From Avispirillum sp959601495 (GTDB lineage: Bacteria > Bacillota > Clostridia > Oscillospirales > CAG-272), in NCBI GenBank assembly GCA_959601495.1, contig CAUGPT010000025.1:1-29001 (forward strand): DNA of 29,001 nucleotides. The letters run 5' to 3'. This document shows positions 15,496 through 23,191 of the stretch, piece by piece. Position numbers and translations under genes: made by a program. The notes beneath the pieces were generated by a model. That model was not told where the DNA came from and did no database searches. It saw only the letters and a program-made list of their open reading frames with translations. Numbering within the stretch: position 1 is the stretch's first letter; each line of letters begins with the position of its first letter.

Positions 15496-16827
15496 TCACA
15501 TATCGGGAGCGTTTTCCTCAATAGTGGTAAACTTGGTATATCTGCCCAGCCAGCCCATTTCCACCTTGCCCGTCGAGCCGTGGCGGTTCTTTGCGACAAT
15601 GACCTCAGCCGTGCTCTGGGGCTGATCCTGATCCTTGTAGTATTCGTCGCGGTAGAGGAACAAAACTATATCTGCGTCCTGCTCGATTGCACCGGAGTCT
15701 CTCAGGTCGGAAAGCATGGGGCGCTTGTCCGTTCTCGACTCGGGACCTCTGGAGAGCTGTGCGCAGCATATGACAGGCACCTGAAATTCCTTTGCCATGA
15801 GCTTCAGGTTACGGGAAATTTCGGATACCTCCTGCACCCTGTTTTCAATGCGGTGCTCCGACTGCATAAGTCCCAGATAGTCTATGACCACAAGTCCGAG
15901 ATTCTTTACACGGCGCAGCTTTGACATCATGCCGGCTACGGTCATGCCCGTCGTGTCGTCTATAAGAATGTCGCACTCCGAAAGATCGCTTGCGGCGTGG
16001 GCTATCTTCTGCCAGTCCTCGTCCTGTATGTCGCCGCTTCGCAGCGCGTAGCTGTCCACGAGCGCCTCGCTTGACAAAAGACGGCTGACCAGCTGCTCTA
16101 CTGACATCTCCAGCGAGAAAACGCAGACCGCCTTGTGGCTCATTTTGGCTGCCGATGTGGCAACGTTCATGGCAAACGAGGTCTTTCCCATACCCGGGCG
16201 GGCGCCCACAAGCACAAGGTCGCTTTTGCCCATGCCCACAAGCACGCGGTCAAGTCCGGAAAATCCGGTCTTCATGCCCTGCATTTCTTCCTTGTTCACG
16301 CGCAGCTGCTGAAGGTTGTCGTATACCTTTACAAGCGCTTCTTTTATATGTACGAAGTTCTTGTTTTCTTTCTGCTCGGCAATGGCGTAAATTTTGCTTT
16401 CCGCCATCTCCACCAGGCGCTGCACATCTTCTTCCTCGGTATATGCAGCCTCCGTCACCTCTTCGCACGCGGCGATAAGCGCGCGCAGCACCGATTTGTC
16501 GCGGACGATGTTGGCATAGTCGCGCACGTTGGACGCCGTAGGCACGGATTCGCTTATAAGGCGGATGTACTCCTTGCCGCCCGCCTCGTCGTAAACGCCC
16601 TGGTGCACAAGTTCGTCCACAAGGGTGACCACGTCGATGCTGCGGCTTTTTAGATACATGCCCTGCATGGCGGAATATATGCTGCGGTGCTCCTCAAGAT
16701 AAAAATCGTCCGAGGAGATAATGCCGGTCACAATATCAAGAGAGGCAGGGTCTATGAGCACGCTGCCTATGACCGCCTGCTCCGCATCCAGAGAAAACGG
16801 CATTTTTCTGTCAAGTTCGGAAGTCAT
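15496..16827 (-). CDS. dnaB: Replicative DNA helicase
   Basis: DnaB (DnaC in Bacillus) is the hexameric ATPase that unwinds DNA at the replication fork. The product is 443 residues: an N-terminal helical domain that binds primase (about 1-110), a linker, then a RecA-like domain with Walker A GARPGMGKTS near 207 and Walker B LVVIDYLGLM near 309, and the conserved LSRGPESRTDKRPMLSDLRD stretch with the arginine and sensor residues. No intein is present. The start at 16827 has GAAGGGA about 12 nt upstream. It is the last gene of the DUF2232-gdpP-rplI-dnaB operon, an arrangement also known from Bacillus. Confidence 0.96.
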   Translation of the reverse strand: MTSELDRKMPFSLDAEQAVIGSVLIDPASLDIVTGIISSDDFYLEEHRSIYSAMQGMYLKSRSIDVVTLVDELVHQGVYDEAGGKEYIRLISESVPTASNVRDYANIVRDKSVLRALIAACEEVTEAAYTEEEDVQRLVEMAESKIYAIAEQKENKNFVHIKEALVKVYDNLQQLRVNKEEMQGMKTGFSGLDRVLVGMGKSDLVLVGARPGMGKTSFAMNVATSAAKMSHKAVCVFSLEMSVEQLVSRLLSSEALVDSYALRSGDIQDEDWQKIAHAASDLSECDILIDDTTGMTVAGMMSKLRRVKNLGLVVIDYLGLMQSEHRIENRVQEVSEISRNLKLMAKEFQVPVICCAQLSRGPESRTDKRPMLSDLRDSGAIEQDADIVLFLYRDEYYKDQDQPQSTAEVIVAKNRHGSTGKVEMGWLGRYTKFTTIEENAPDM

Positions 16828-16864
16828 TTCAAGGCTTGTCCCTTCAAAAAATATCTATATACGC

Positions 16865-16953
16865 ACCGTCCGCCGCAGGCGGACGGTACAAGCCGACGAT
16901 GGTGCCGCGGGCGAGAGCCGTCAGCAGACGGCAGCCGCCGGACGCCGCGCGGC
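16865..16953 (-). other. Palindrome-rich rplI-dnaB spacer
   Basis: The 128-nt spacer holds a perfect 10-bp hairpin (16865-16874 with 16878-16887, GCA loop), a 6-bp hairpin with an AGCA loop (16917-16922 with 16927-16932) and the palindrome GCCGCGCGGC (16944-16953). No U-run follows in the minus direction and no promoter is clear. These may be processing or attenuation structures that set the ratio of L9 to DnaB. The hairpin core CGCCGCAGGCG (16871-16881) recurs at 20590-20600. Confidence 0.55.
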
Positions 16954-16955
16954 GA

Positions 16956-17399
16956 TCACTGGCAAACGATGAGATTTATCTTGCCCACGATCTCGGGGTA
17001 CAGCTTTACTTCAAGCGTGTAGGAGCCGAAAGCCTTTATGGGCGCTTCGCTGACTATTTTGCGCTTGTCAAGCTCAATGCCTGCCTGCTCCTTGAGCGCG
17101 TCGGCAACGTCAGCCGTGGTAATGCTGCCGTAAAGTCTGCCGTCGGCACCGGCAGTTGCCTTTATCTTTACCTGCACAGCCTCAAGACGCGCCGCAATAT
17201 CGCGTGCAGCCGCCTTGTCCTGCTCGATTTTGAACTGCTTTGCCGCTTCTTTGTTCTTCGCGTCTGCCATAGCCTTGGCATCAGCCTCTACCGCAAGCTT
17301 GCGGGGGAAAAGAAAGTTGCGGGCGTATCCGTCCGAAACGTTAACTATCTGATCCTTTTTTCCCTGTCCCTTTACATCCTGCAAAAGCATTACTTTCAT
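16956..17399 (-). CDS. rplI: 50S ribosomal protein L9
   Basis: L9 binds 23S rRNA at the base of the L1 stalk and helps keep the reading frame. The 147-residue product begins MKVMLLQDVKGQGKKDQIVN and contains the family stretch VSDGYARNFLFPRKLAVEA (about 22-40), then a long charged helix rich in Ala, Lys and Glu, then the C-terminal rRNA-binding domain (RLYGSITTADVADAL, about 87-101). Length and layout are normal. The start has AAAGGA about 9 nt upstream. It follows gdpP by 29 nt in the same operon. Confidence 0.96.
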   Translation of the reverse strand: MKVMLLQDVKGQGKKDQIVNVSDGYARNFLFPRKLAVEADAKAMADAKNKEAAKQFKIEQDKAAARDIAARLEAVQVKIKATAGADGRLYGSITTADVADALKEQAGIELDKRKIVSEAPIKAFGSYTLEVKLYPEIVGKINLIVCQ

Positions 17400-17428
17400 T
17401 TTTTCAGTGTCCTTTCGTTTTGCTTTTT

Positions 17429-19429
17429 TTACTTGGTTTGAATTTTTGCGCCTGCGGCTGAGTTTTCTCTGAGGTACGCGTCTATCGCGTCCTTCAGCAT
17501 AACTACCGCTTCTGCGGCGCTCGTGCCCTCGAGCCGTGTTCCGGCTGAGTCGAAATGTCCGCCTCCGCGAAGCTTTTCAAGCAGAAGCTGAACGTTTATC
17601 GTTCCCGTGGAGCGCGCGGATATGTGCACCTCGCCGTCTATGGGAACTATTGCAAAGGACGCCTTCACGCCCTCAACACTCAAAAGCTTGTCGGCGGCTT
17701 TCGCGGCGGGGACTTTGTCCTTCACCGTGCAGTCGCCCTGCGCCACGGCTATGGCGCATATGCCGCGGTATATTTCCACGTTTGAATGGAATTTGAGCTC
17801 GCGCTGAAAATCTCCCAGCTGGGTCTTGAAGAACTCCTGGACCTCGCCCACGTCCGCACCGCTGCTTCTGAGATACAGCGCGGCAGAGAATGTGCGCGTG
17901 CCCGTGTTCTTCGTAAACTGGTTCGTGTCCAGCAGTATGCCCGCCATAAGCAGATCCGCCTCTCTGGGCAGAAGCCCGTCGGAGGGCAGCACCTGCTCCA
18001 GCATTTCGGCAACAAGCTCGCTTGCCGCGCTTGCCGCGGGCTCAATATAGCTTATAAGCGGAACTCTTTCGAAATCCGCGGTCTTTCTGTGGTGGTCGAT
18101 AATAACAACGCGGGAGCAGTGATCCGCAAGAACGGAGGACTCAAACTGCGTTTTATTGTTAACGTCCGCGATTATGAGCAGCGTGTCCGAATCTATCATG
18201 TCCATGGCGGCGTCGCTGTCCGCGAACACGGTCTTGTATTCCTCCTCGCCCGACAGCCAGTCGCGGCAGCGGTCAAGGCTGGTATCGTCCATGTCGGATA
18301 CGATATTTACGGGAACACCGCAGAAAAAGCAAAGTCTCGCAAGGCCGACGGCTGCGCCGAAGGCGTCGAAGTCCGCATATCTGTGACCCATGATGAGCAC
18401 GTTGGATGACTCGGAAATAAGCGAGATAAGCTCCGTCGCTACAACTCTTGCGCGGACCTTTGTGCGCTTTTGCGGTATTTTTGTTTTTCCGCCGAATATC
18501 TCAACGCCGGATTCGTATTTGATTATGACCTGGTCGCCTCCGCGCTGCAGCGCCGTTTCGAGGGCGCTCTGCGCCGCCCGCTCACGCTCGTAGAGCGTGT
18601 CGCCGCCGTCGGATATGCCGATGGAGACCGTTACGGGTATGTTCGTCTCGCCCACGCGCACGTTTCTCACGCGGTCAAGCACGTCAAAGCCGGAGCGGAC
18701 GAAATCCGCGAGCCTGCTTTTTTCAAAGAAGAATATATATTTGTCCTGCTGATATTCCTTGAGGATCCCGCCTGACTCCGCCGCCCATTTGCGCAGCACC
18801 GCTTCCGTCTCGCCGGAGGCGCTTCGGTAGTCCTCCTGCTCATAGTTGAGCAGTTCTTCAAGGTTGTCCACGGTGATGTAGGCAACGGCGCACTCGCGCC
18901 CCATAAGCTCCGAAAGCTCGTTGTCACGGTCTGTCACGTCCTCCATGATAAACACGCGGTATCCTTTGTTGTTGTGTCCCTTTCCCGTGTATGTGACGGG
19001 GCAGTAGCGCCTGCCCGAGGCTTTCAGGCGCACCTCGTCTTCAAAATCCGGCAGGGTCTCGAATATATCGGAAAACGGCACGCGCCGCCTGCCGAAAAGC
19101 TCCGCTGCGGCTTTGTTGTACCAAATAACGGTGTCGCTGTCCTCCGGGCAGATGACGCATGGGGACGGCAGGTTTACCACCGACTCCGCCAGAACGTTCA
19201 GCGTTTCACCCAAGGGTGCGCTGCTGCGTGAGGCTGCGCTGTTTTTGCGTATGACCGCGAAAGCGCATACAGAGGCTGTATACACAGCGCATATAAATAT
19301 GCCGCTGAGCACGGGATTTATGCTTGTAATGCTGCACAGAACTGTCTGCACCGCGATAAGCACCACGGCGCTTATCGCGCAAAACAGAATTTCGGCAAAG
19401 CCGAAGGTCATATTCTGCTTTTTCTTCAT
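17429..19429 (-). CDS. gdpP: Cyclic-di-AMP phosphodiesterase GdpP
   Basis: GdpP (YybT) is a membrane-bound enzyme that hydrolyses c-di-AMP and so influences cell-wall and potassium homeostasis. The 666-residue product has two transmembrane helices (about 10-60), a PAS-like domain (about 80-165), a degenerate GGDEF-like domain (about 170-300), then the DHH/DHHA1 catalytic part: GHRYADFDAFGAAVG near 345, LLIIADVNN, VVIIDHHRK near 443 and GGGHFDSAG near 620. The key Asp and His residues are present. It lies between the DUF2232 gene and rplI, the order known from Bacillus. Confidence 0.93.
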   Translation of the reverse strand: MKKKQNMTFGFAEILFCAISAVVLIAVQTVLCSITSINPVLSGIFICAVYTASVCAFAVIRKNSAASRSSAPLGETLNVLAESVVNLPSPCVICPEDSDTVIWYNKAAAELFGRRRVPFSDIFETLPDFEDEVRLKASGRRYCPVTYTGKGHNNKGYRVFIMEDVTDRDNELSELMGRECAVAYITVDNLEELLNYEQEDYRSASGETEAVLRKWAAESGGILKEYQQDKYIFFFEKSRLADFVRSGFDVLDRVRNVRVGETNIPVTVSIGISDGGDTLYERERAAQSALETALQRGGDQVIIKYESGVEIFGGKTKIPQKRTKVRARVVATELISLISESSNVLIMGHRYADFDAFGAAVGLARLCFFCGVPVNIVSDMDDTSLDRCRDWLSGEEEYKTVFADSDAAMDMIDSDTLLIIADVNNKTQFESSVLADHCSRVVIIDHHRKTADFERVPLISYIEPAASAASELVAEMLEQVLPSDGLLPREADLLMAGILLDTNQFTKNTGTRTFSAALYLRSSGADVGEVQEFFKTQLGDFQRELKFHSNVEIYRGICAIAVAQGDCTVKDKVPAAKAADKLLSVEGVKASFAIVPIDGEVHISARSTGTINVQLLLEKLRGGGHFDSAGTRLEGTSAAEAVVMLKDAIDAYLRENSAAGAKIQTK

Positions 19430-19473
19430 ACGGCTTATCCTTTCGGTAAAATGAAAAAGTCAACGAATAAATT

Positions 19474-20523
19474 CTACATATCGCCGCGGGTGTCTCCGCT
19501 GCCTCCGCGACGCGCGGACGCGCGGCGCATTCCGTCAAAGGCGCCCCATATGCCCAGCATCGCGAACAGCATAAGCGGGCTCATGAAAAAGAACACGGCG
19601 CACATCACTATCATAAACACTCTCGTGCCCGTGCTGCGCGCACTGCGGAATGAGCCGCCCTCGCCGAACATTGCGTGAAATCCGGATATTGCCGAAAGCG
19701 GCATCAGTATGAGCATAAGGTTTTCGGCGCTGTATGCTATGATGTTCAGCACATCGCTTTTTGAGTTTTCCGTGGCGATAAGGCACACAAAGTAGCAGAC
19801 GGTGAAGATAACGGACGTGGGCAGCGCAACTCTGACGCGCCACGGGCCGTTGAAAAATCCGTCGGTCTTGAAAATAAGGGAAAGCAGGCGGAAAAGCTTT
19901 GCGCTGCCGTATGCCAGAAGCTCGCAGAGCACGGCGCACAGCGCGGGAATTATGAGCTTCATTGACGAAACTACGGCGTCAAGGGTGTCGCGGCTTACAA
20001 GACTTGTTCCGTCATCGCCCGTAACGGACGTGATATAGTCTGCCGCGCGGTCGTAATACGAGGCGATATCGGCTTTATACAGCTTGAAGCTTTCCAAAAC
20101 GGTGGTGCCGTAGATGTGCGACAGCCAGTAGCACATAAGCGCGCCGGCGCAAACGGCGATAACGGGTGTGAGAGAAGCGACCGTTATTGAAAGCGGGGCT
20201 TTTCTGAAAATGCACAAAGCAAGCACAAGTCCGATAGGCACCGAAAGCAGCGCCGTCAGCGAACGTATCGCATCCCCCGTGAAAAGATATGCGAACAGAT
20301 ACGATGCAGGCAGAGAAAGGAAAGCCGCGAAGCTGCGGTTTGCAGCAAACAGATACGCCATGGCGGCACCTGCAAGGCACAAAAGAAGCCAGCTGCCGAG
20401 AACGGCTGCCGCTGTTGCCGAAAGCAGCGCTGCCGCTGCCGCAAGCACTGCGGAGGCTATCGGCTTTATGCGGGGCAGGTCGCTTATACCTTCCCGTTTT
20501 CTCCCGTTCATATCGTTATACAT
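19474..20523 (-). CDS. YybS-like (DUF2232) membrane protein
   Basis: This 349-residue protein is very hydrophobic, with about eight transmembrane segments (for example near 23-45, 50-85, 90-110, 115-135, 190-210 and 230-330). I identify it as DUF2232/YybS mainly by its position as first gene ahead of gdpP-rplI-dnaB, plus size and topology; the sequence itself has no motif I can name. The function is unknown; a role as a membrane partner for GdpP or as an S-component-like protein is only conjecture. The start is uncertain: the ATG at 20523 and a second at 20511 both have weak ribosome binding sites. It is preceded by a good promoter and a folded leader. Confidence 0.7.
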   Translation of the reverse strand: MYNDMNGRKREGISDLPRIKPIASAVLAAAAALLSATAAAVLGSWLLLCLAGAAMAYLFAANRSFAAFLSLPASYLFAYLFTGDAIRSLTALLSVPIGLVLALCIFRKAPLSITVASLTPVIAVCAGALMCYWLSHIYGTTVLESFKLYKADIASYYDRAADYITSVTGDDGTSLVSRDTLDAVVSSMKLIIPALCAVLCELLAYGSAKLFRLLSLIFKTDGFFNGPWRVRVALPTSVIFTVCYFVCLIATENSKSDVLNIIAYSAENLMLILMPLSAISGFHAMFGEGGSFRSARSTGTRVFMIVMCAVFFFMSPLMLFAMLGIWGAFDGMRRASARRGGSGDTRGDM

Positions 20524-20568
20524 ATTTTTTATATACCGTTTCTTTCGTTGTCATAAAAGTATATCTTC

Positions 20569-20604
20569 GCGGCAAAAAATCACCGTTTTCGCCGCAGGCG
20601 AAAA
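20569..20604 (-). promoter_or_regulatory. Leader with two mutually exclusive hairpins
   Basis: On the minus-strand transcript, 20604-20597 can pair with 20593-20586 (8 bp, loop of 3). Alternatively 20595-20586 can pair with 20578-20569 (10 bp with one G.U, loop of 7). The shared segment makes the two folds exclusive. No U-run follows the second hairpin, so it is not a classic attenuator. Confidence 0.45.
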
Positions 20605-20617
20605 ATATACATAATAT

Positions 20618-20646
20618 ATTATATCACCGCGGATGTCGTTTGTAAA
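20618..20646 (-). promoter_or_regulatory. Promoter of the DUF2232-gdpP-rplI-dnaB operon
   Basis: Read on the minus strand: TTTACA (20646-20641), 17 nt, then TATAAT (20623-20618) with TG at the extended -10 position. The start would be near 20611, giving a leader of about 88 nt. Confidence 0.8.
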
Positions 20647-20741
20647 GCATTATCATACTATTGTATGCGCCGATTTTGCCGCTGTACGGGGCAGCCGGAG
20701 GTAAAAATCACATTTTTTCGTCGCGGAGGCACAGAGAGGTA

Positions 20742-20770
20742 TTGACAATGATTTTTCCGTATGATATAAT
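20742..20770 (+). promoter_or_regulatory. Promoter of the TPP riboswitch-thiT transcript
   Basis: Consensus TTGACA (20742-20747), 17 nt and consensus TATAAT (20765-20770) with TG at the extended -10 position. It is the strongest promoter in the window on paper, which suits a gene controlled after initiation by a riboswitch. Confidence 0.88.
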
Positions 20771-20803
20771 TTGCCCGTCGGCAGATGATGCCGGCAAATA
20801 ATA

Positions 20804-20884
20804 TCAGGGGTGCTGCAAACGCGGCTGAGACGGATATTTCCGAACCCTTTAACCTGATACGGGTAATTCCGGCGTAGGGAGCAT
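20804..20884 (+). promoter_or_regulatory. TPP (thi-box) riboswitch
   Basis: The thi-box core is complete. It has GGGGTGC followed by the CTGAGA pyrimidine-sensor segment (GGCTGAGACGG, 20823-20833), ACCC, ACCTGAT (20852-20858), GGGTAAT and the closing GGCGTAGGGA (20871-20880). Thiamine pyrophosphate binding should favour the terminator just downstream and lower transport of thiamine when the vitamin is plentiful. The variable P3 extension is short. Confidence 0.95.
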
Positions 20885-20904
20885 ACAAAGCCATCGGCTT
20901 TTCT

Positions 20905-20932
20905 ATCCTCTGCGGCGCGCAGAGGATTTTTT
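20905..20932 (+). terminator. Riboswitch-controlled terminator
   Basis: A perfect 10-bp stem (20905-20914 with 20918-20927, loop GCG) is followed by a T-run, 24 nt after the thi-box and 36 nt before thiT. The left-arm bases 20908-20914 (CTCTGCG) can also pair over 7 positions (two G.U) with CGTAGGG of the riboswitch (20873-20879), giving a plausible antiterminator. Confidence 0.9.
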
Positions 20933-20967
20933 GCTTCTTTCACCAAGGAGAAAGAAAGGAAAACAAA

Positions 20968-21627
20968 ATGCAGAAAACTTCAAAAACAAAAAAACTTCTC
21001 ACATCGGCAATGATGATCGCAATTGCGACGGTGCTTGCCGTAGTTTGCCAGCTGGTGCCTTTTCTGAACCTGCCCTTCGGCGGCGGCTTCACCATCGCCA
21101 GCATGCTGCCCATCGTGCTTGTGTCGTACATGTACGGCATCGGCTGGGGCGTGGGCGCGGCTTTCACCTATGCGGTCGTTCAGATGCTTTTGGGCGCGAG
21201 CACCGTAACGGCATTCTTCCTGCCTACGAGCGATAACTATGCGGGCTCCATCGGCGCTGCCATCGGCATCTGCCTTATAGACTATGTGCTTGCGTACACG
21301 GTGCTGGGTCTCGGAGGCGTTTTCAGAAAAATGAAGAGCAAGACTGCGGCGATCGTCCTCGGCGTTGTGCTGGCGCTCAGCCTGCGCTACATCGCCCACA
21401 TCATCTCCGGCTACATATTCTTCGGCGCATGGGCAGAGTGGTTCTTCACCCAGGAGGGCTTCTATACTATCGGTAATACCATTCTCGGCGCGTTCTCCGG
21501 CAAGGCACTTTCTTTGGTATATGCCGTATTCTACAACGGACTGTTTATGATCCCCGAGATCATAATAACAGCGATTATCGCAATTCCCGTTTCCCGCATA
21601 CCGGCTGTCCGCCGCGCAGACGTCTGA
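20968..21627 (+). CDS. thiT: Thiamine transporter S-component (ThiT/YuaJ-like)
   Basis: ThiT is the membrane subunit that binds thiamine for an energy-coupling factor (ECF) transporter; the EcfA/EcfT module is shared and encoded elsewhere. The 219-residue protein has about six transmembrane helices and a basic N-terminus (KTSKTKK). The segment RYIAHIISGYIFFGAWAEWF (about 139-158) resembles the family helix with substrate-contacting His and Trp, and FYNGLFMIPE (about 190-199) resembles its Asn motif. Regulation by the TPP riboswitch directly upstream strongly supports thiamine as the substrate. The ATG at 20968 follows AAAGGA by about 7 nt. Confidence 0.92.
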   Translation: MQKTSKTKKLLTSAMMIAIATVLAVVCQLVPFLNLPFGGGFTIASMLPIVLVSYMYGIGWGVGAAFTYAVVQMLLGASTVTAFFLPTSDNYAGSIGAAIGICLIDYVLAYTVLGLGGVFRKMKSKTAAIVLGVVLALSLRYIAHIISGYIFFGAWAEWFFTQEGFYTIGNTILGAFSGKALSLVYAVFYNGLFMIPEIIITAIIAIPVSRIPAVRRADV

Positions 21628-21693
21628 AAAACCAAATCAGTTGTCCCGTACATGCCGTCCGCTTCTGCAATGGGCGCACATTTGTGCCGCCCT

Positions 21694-21716
21694 GCGCCGC
21701 GGGCGGCGCTTTTTTT
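21694..21716 (+). terminator. Intrinsic terminator of thiT
   Basis: A 6-bp GC-only stem (21694-21699 with 21704-21709, loop CGGG) followed by seven T residues. An extra hairpin (GGGC-GCAC/GTG-CGCCC) lies just upstream at about 21672-21692. Both are 45-90 nt past the thiT stop. Confidence 0.8.
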
Positions 21717-21744
21717 ATTTTTTTCGGAAAAAATGTATTTTTCC

Positions 21745-21772
21745 TTGACATCGGCAATATGCTGAGTATAAT
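21745..21772 (+). promoter_or_regulatory. Promoter of the Gfo/Idh/MocA gene
   Basis: TTGACA (21745-21750), 16 nt and TATAAT (21767-21772). The leader of about 65 nt contains a hairpin CGCTCC-GTG-GGAGCG (21812-21826) just ahead of the ribosome binding site AAGGA (21830-21834). Confidence 0.75.
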
Positions 21773-21845
21773 GTATTCAGCCAAAAAACAATGTATGCGC
21801 CGCGCGCATACCGCTCCGTGGGAGCGCGGAAGGAATGATCTTTTT

Positions 21846-22922
21846 ATGAAGAAAAGAGTAGCGGTCGTCGGCTACGGCGGCATGGGTCAGTGGCATGTTT
21901 GCAGCATCATGGGAAGAACATATATGAATTCTATCCCATTCAATGAGAGCGATGTCTGCGAAATGGCGGGCATATACGATATCGATCCCGCAAAGCGCGA
22001 CAAGGCGCGCGCGGACGGCCTGCACGTGTACGAGACCCTTGAGGAGCTGCTTGCGGATCCGACGGTGGATATCGTAACCATCGCCACCCCCAACGATTTT
22101 CACGAGCCTATTGCGATAAAGGCGCTTGACGCGGGCAAAAACGTTATCAGCGAAAAGCCCGTTACAATGTCGCTTGCGTCTCTTGACAGAATGATCGCGG
22201 CATCCGAGAAAAATCACAAGCTGTTTTCCGTCCATCAGAACCGCAGACTGGACGATTATTTCGTTGAGATGAAGAAAATTGCCGATGAGGGCCTCATCGG
22301 GGATATAATCAGCCTTGAATCCCGCATACACGGCGACCACGGCATTCCCGGCGACTGGAGAAAGACCGTTGAGCACGGCGGCGGAATGCTTTATGACTGG
22401 GGCGTTCACATGATAGACCAGCAGCTTTATATGCTGGGCTACGACGTTGAAAGAGTTTACGCTCATTTTGACTATCTCACCGGCGTCCCCGTTGACGACG
22501 GATGCTTTATCGATATATTCCTCAAGAGCGGAAAATTTCTGCATGTTGAAATATGCACATATAACTTTATCCACATGCCGCTCATGTATATGAGAGGCCG
22601 CACGGGTACCGCCATATATAATGACTGGGGCGACGATGTTCACGTTACACGCTGCACCGACTGGGGCGACCACGACGACATTCTGCCCGTAAAGGTTGCG
22701 GCAGGACTTACAAAAACGCTTGCGCCCCGCGGCGGCAGAGCTATCGAGAAGGATGAGTTCAAGTGCCCCCATACGGATCCCCACGATTACTACCGAAATT
22801 TCTGCGCGGCGATCGACGGCAAAGAACAGCAGCTTGTAACGCATGAGCAGATGCGCACCGTTATGCGCGTTATCGAAGCGGCGTTTGAGTCGGCAAAGAA
22901 TCACAGCGTAGTCGAGCTGTGA
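21846..22922 (+). CDS. Gfo/Idh/MocA family NAD(P)-dependent oxidoreductase
   Basis: The family oxidises or reduces sugars, inositols and their derivatives with NAD(P). The 358-residue product starts with a Rossmann loop VAVVGYGGMGQWH (about 5-17), followed by ATPNDFH, the SEKPVT motif with the conserved Lys (about 101-106) and GVHMIDQ (about 185-191), equivalent to the HxxxD-type active-site stretch. Substrate cannot be inferred; there are no sugar-transport or kinase neighbours. The ATG at 21846 is chosen because AAGGA lies 11 nt upstream and the promoter sits behind it; an upstream in-frame ATG at 21684 overlaps the thiT terminator and the promoter. It is probably monocistronic. Confidence 0.9.
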   Translation: MKKRVAVVGYGGMGQWHVCSIMGRTYMNSIPFNESDVCEMAGIYDIDPAKRDKARADGLHVYETLEELLADPTVDIVTIATPNDFHEPIAIKALDAGKNVISEKPVTMSLASLDRMIAASEKNHKLFSVHQNRRLDDYFVEMKKIADEGLIGDIISLESRIHGDHGIPGDWRKTVEHGGGMLYDWGVHMIDQQLYMLGYDVERVYAHFDYLTGVPVDDGCFIDIFLKSGKFLHVEICTYNFIHMPLMYMRGRTGTAIYNDWGDDVHVTRCTDWGDHDDILPVKVAAGLTKTLAPRGGRAIEKDEFKCPHTDPHDYYRNFCAAIDGKEQQLVTHEQMRTVMRVIEAAFESAKNHSVVEL

Positions 22923-22936
22923 ACGGTGGTATATTT

Positions 22937-22998
22937 GGGGCTCCGCCCCATGCCCCGACATGAGGGAAGGTATATATGCGGGGTTTCACCCCGCACCC
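22937..22998. repeat. GC-rich palindromic repeat, left side of island
   Basis: It contains the hairpins GGGGC-TCC-GCCCC (22937-22949) and GCGGGG-TTTCA-CCCCGC (22978-22994), joined by GACATGAGGGAAGG. The 46 nt at 22953-22998 reappear with one change at 28956-29001. The first hairpin and the linker also recur inverted at 23779-23820. This looks like a REP-type intergenic element. It may also terminate the oxidoreductase transcript. Confidence 0.8.
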
Positions 22999-23001
22999 TG
23001 A

Positions 23002-23049
23002 CTTAGGGTTCTTTTTTGGGAAAAAGAACCCTAAGAACCCGAAAAAACC
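23002..23049 (+). repeat. 48-nt hairpin repeat, left copy
   Basis: A perfect 15-bp hairpin (23002-23016 with 23021-23035, loop TGGG) is followed by AACCCGAAAAAACC. The whole 48-nt unit occurs in inverted orientation at 23723-23770, framing repeat copy B. The right copy has compensating changes in the stem (T-A to A-T next to AGGG), so it still folds. Confidence 0.8.
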
Positions 23050-23086
23050 GGACTGAAAAAGGTATAATCTATCAAATGGAGATAGC

Positions 23087-23118
23087 AAACAAGGCTGCCG
23101 ACGGCAGCCTTGTTTTTT
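23087..23118 (+). terminator. Terminator-like hairpin before repeat copy B
   Basis: A 13-bp perfect stem (23087-23099 with 23103-23115, loop GAC) ends in a run of six T, the form of an intrinsic terminator. No gene sits directly upstream apart from the oxidoreductase 165 nt away. A near-identical hairpin follows copy B at 23660-23682. Confidence 0.65.
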
Positions 23119-23191
23119 GTTTGGTGGAAAATGAATTTATAGCCTCTCCGCCGAAGTTTAGAAACTAAAAGTCCGAAGTACTAAAATTATG

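Noticed and set aside
21684..21845. 54-codon N-terminal extension of the Gfo/Idh/MocA protein
   Set aside because: It overlaps the thiT terminator and the gene's own promoter, and the Rossmann motif starts right after the ATG at 21846.
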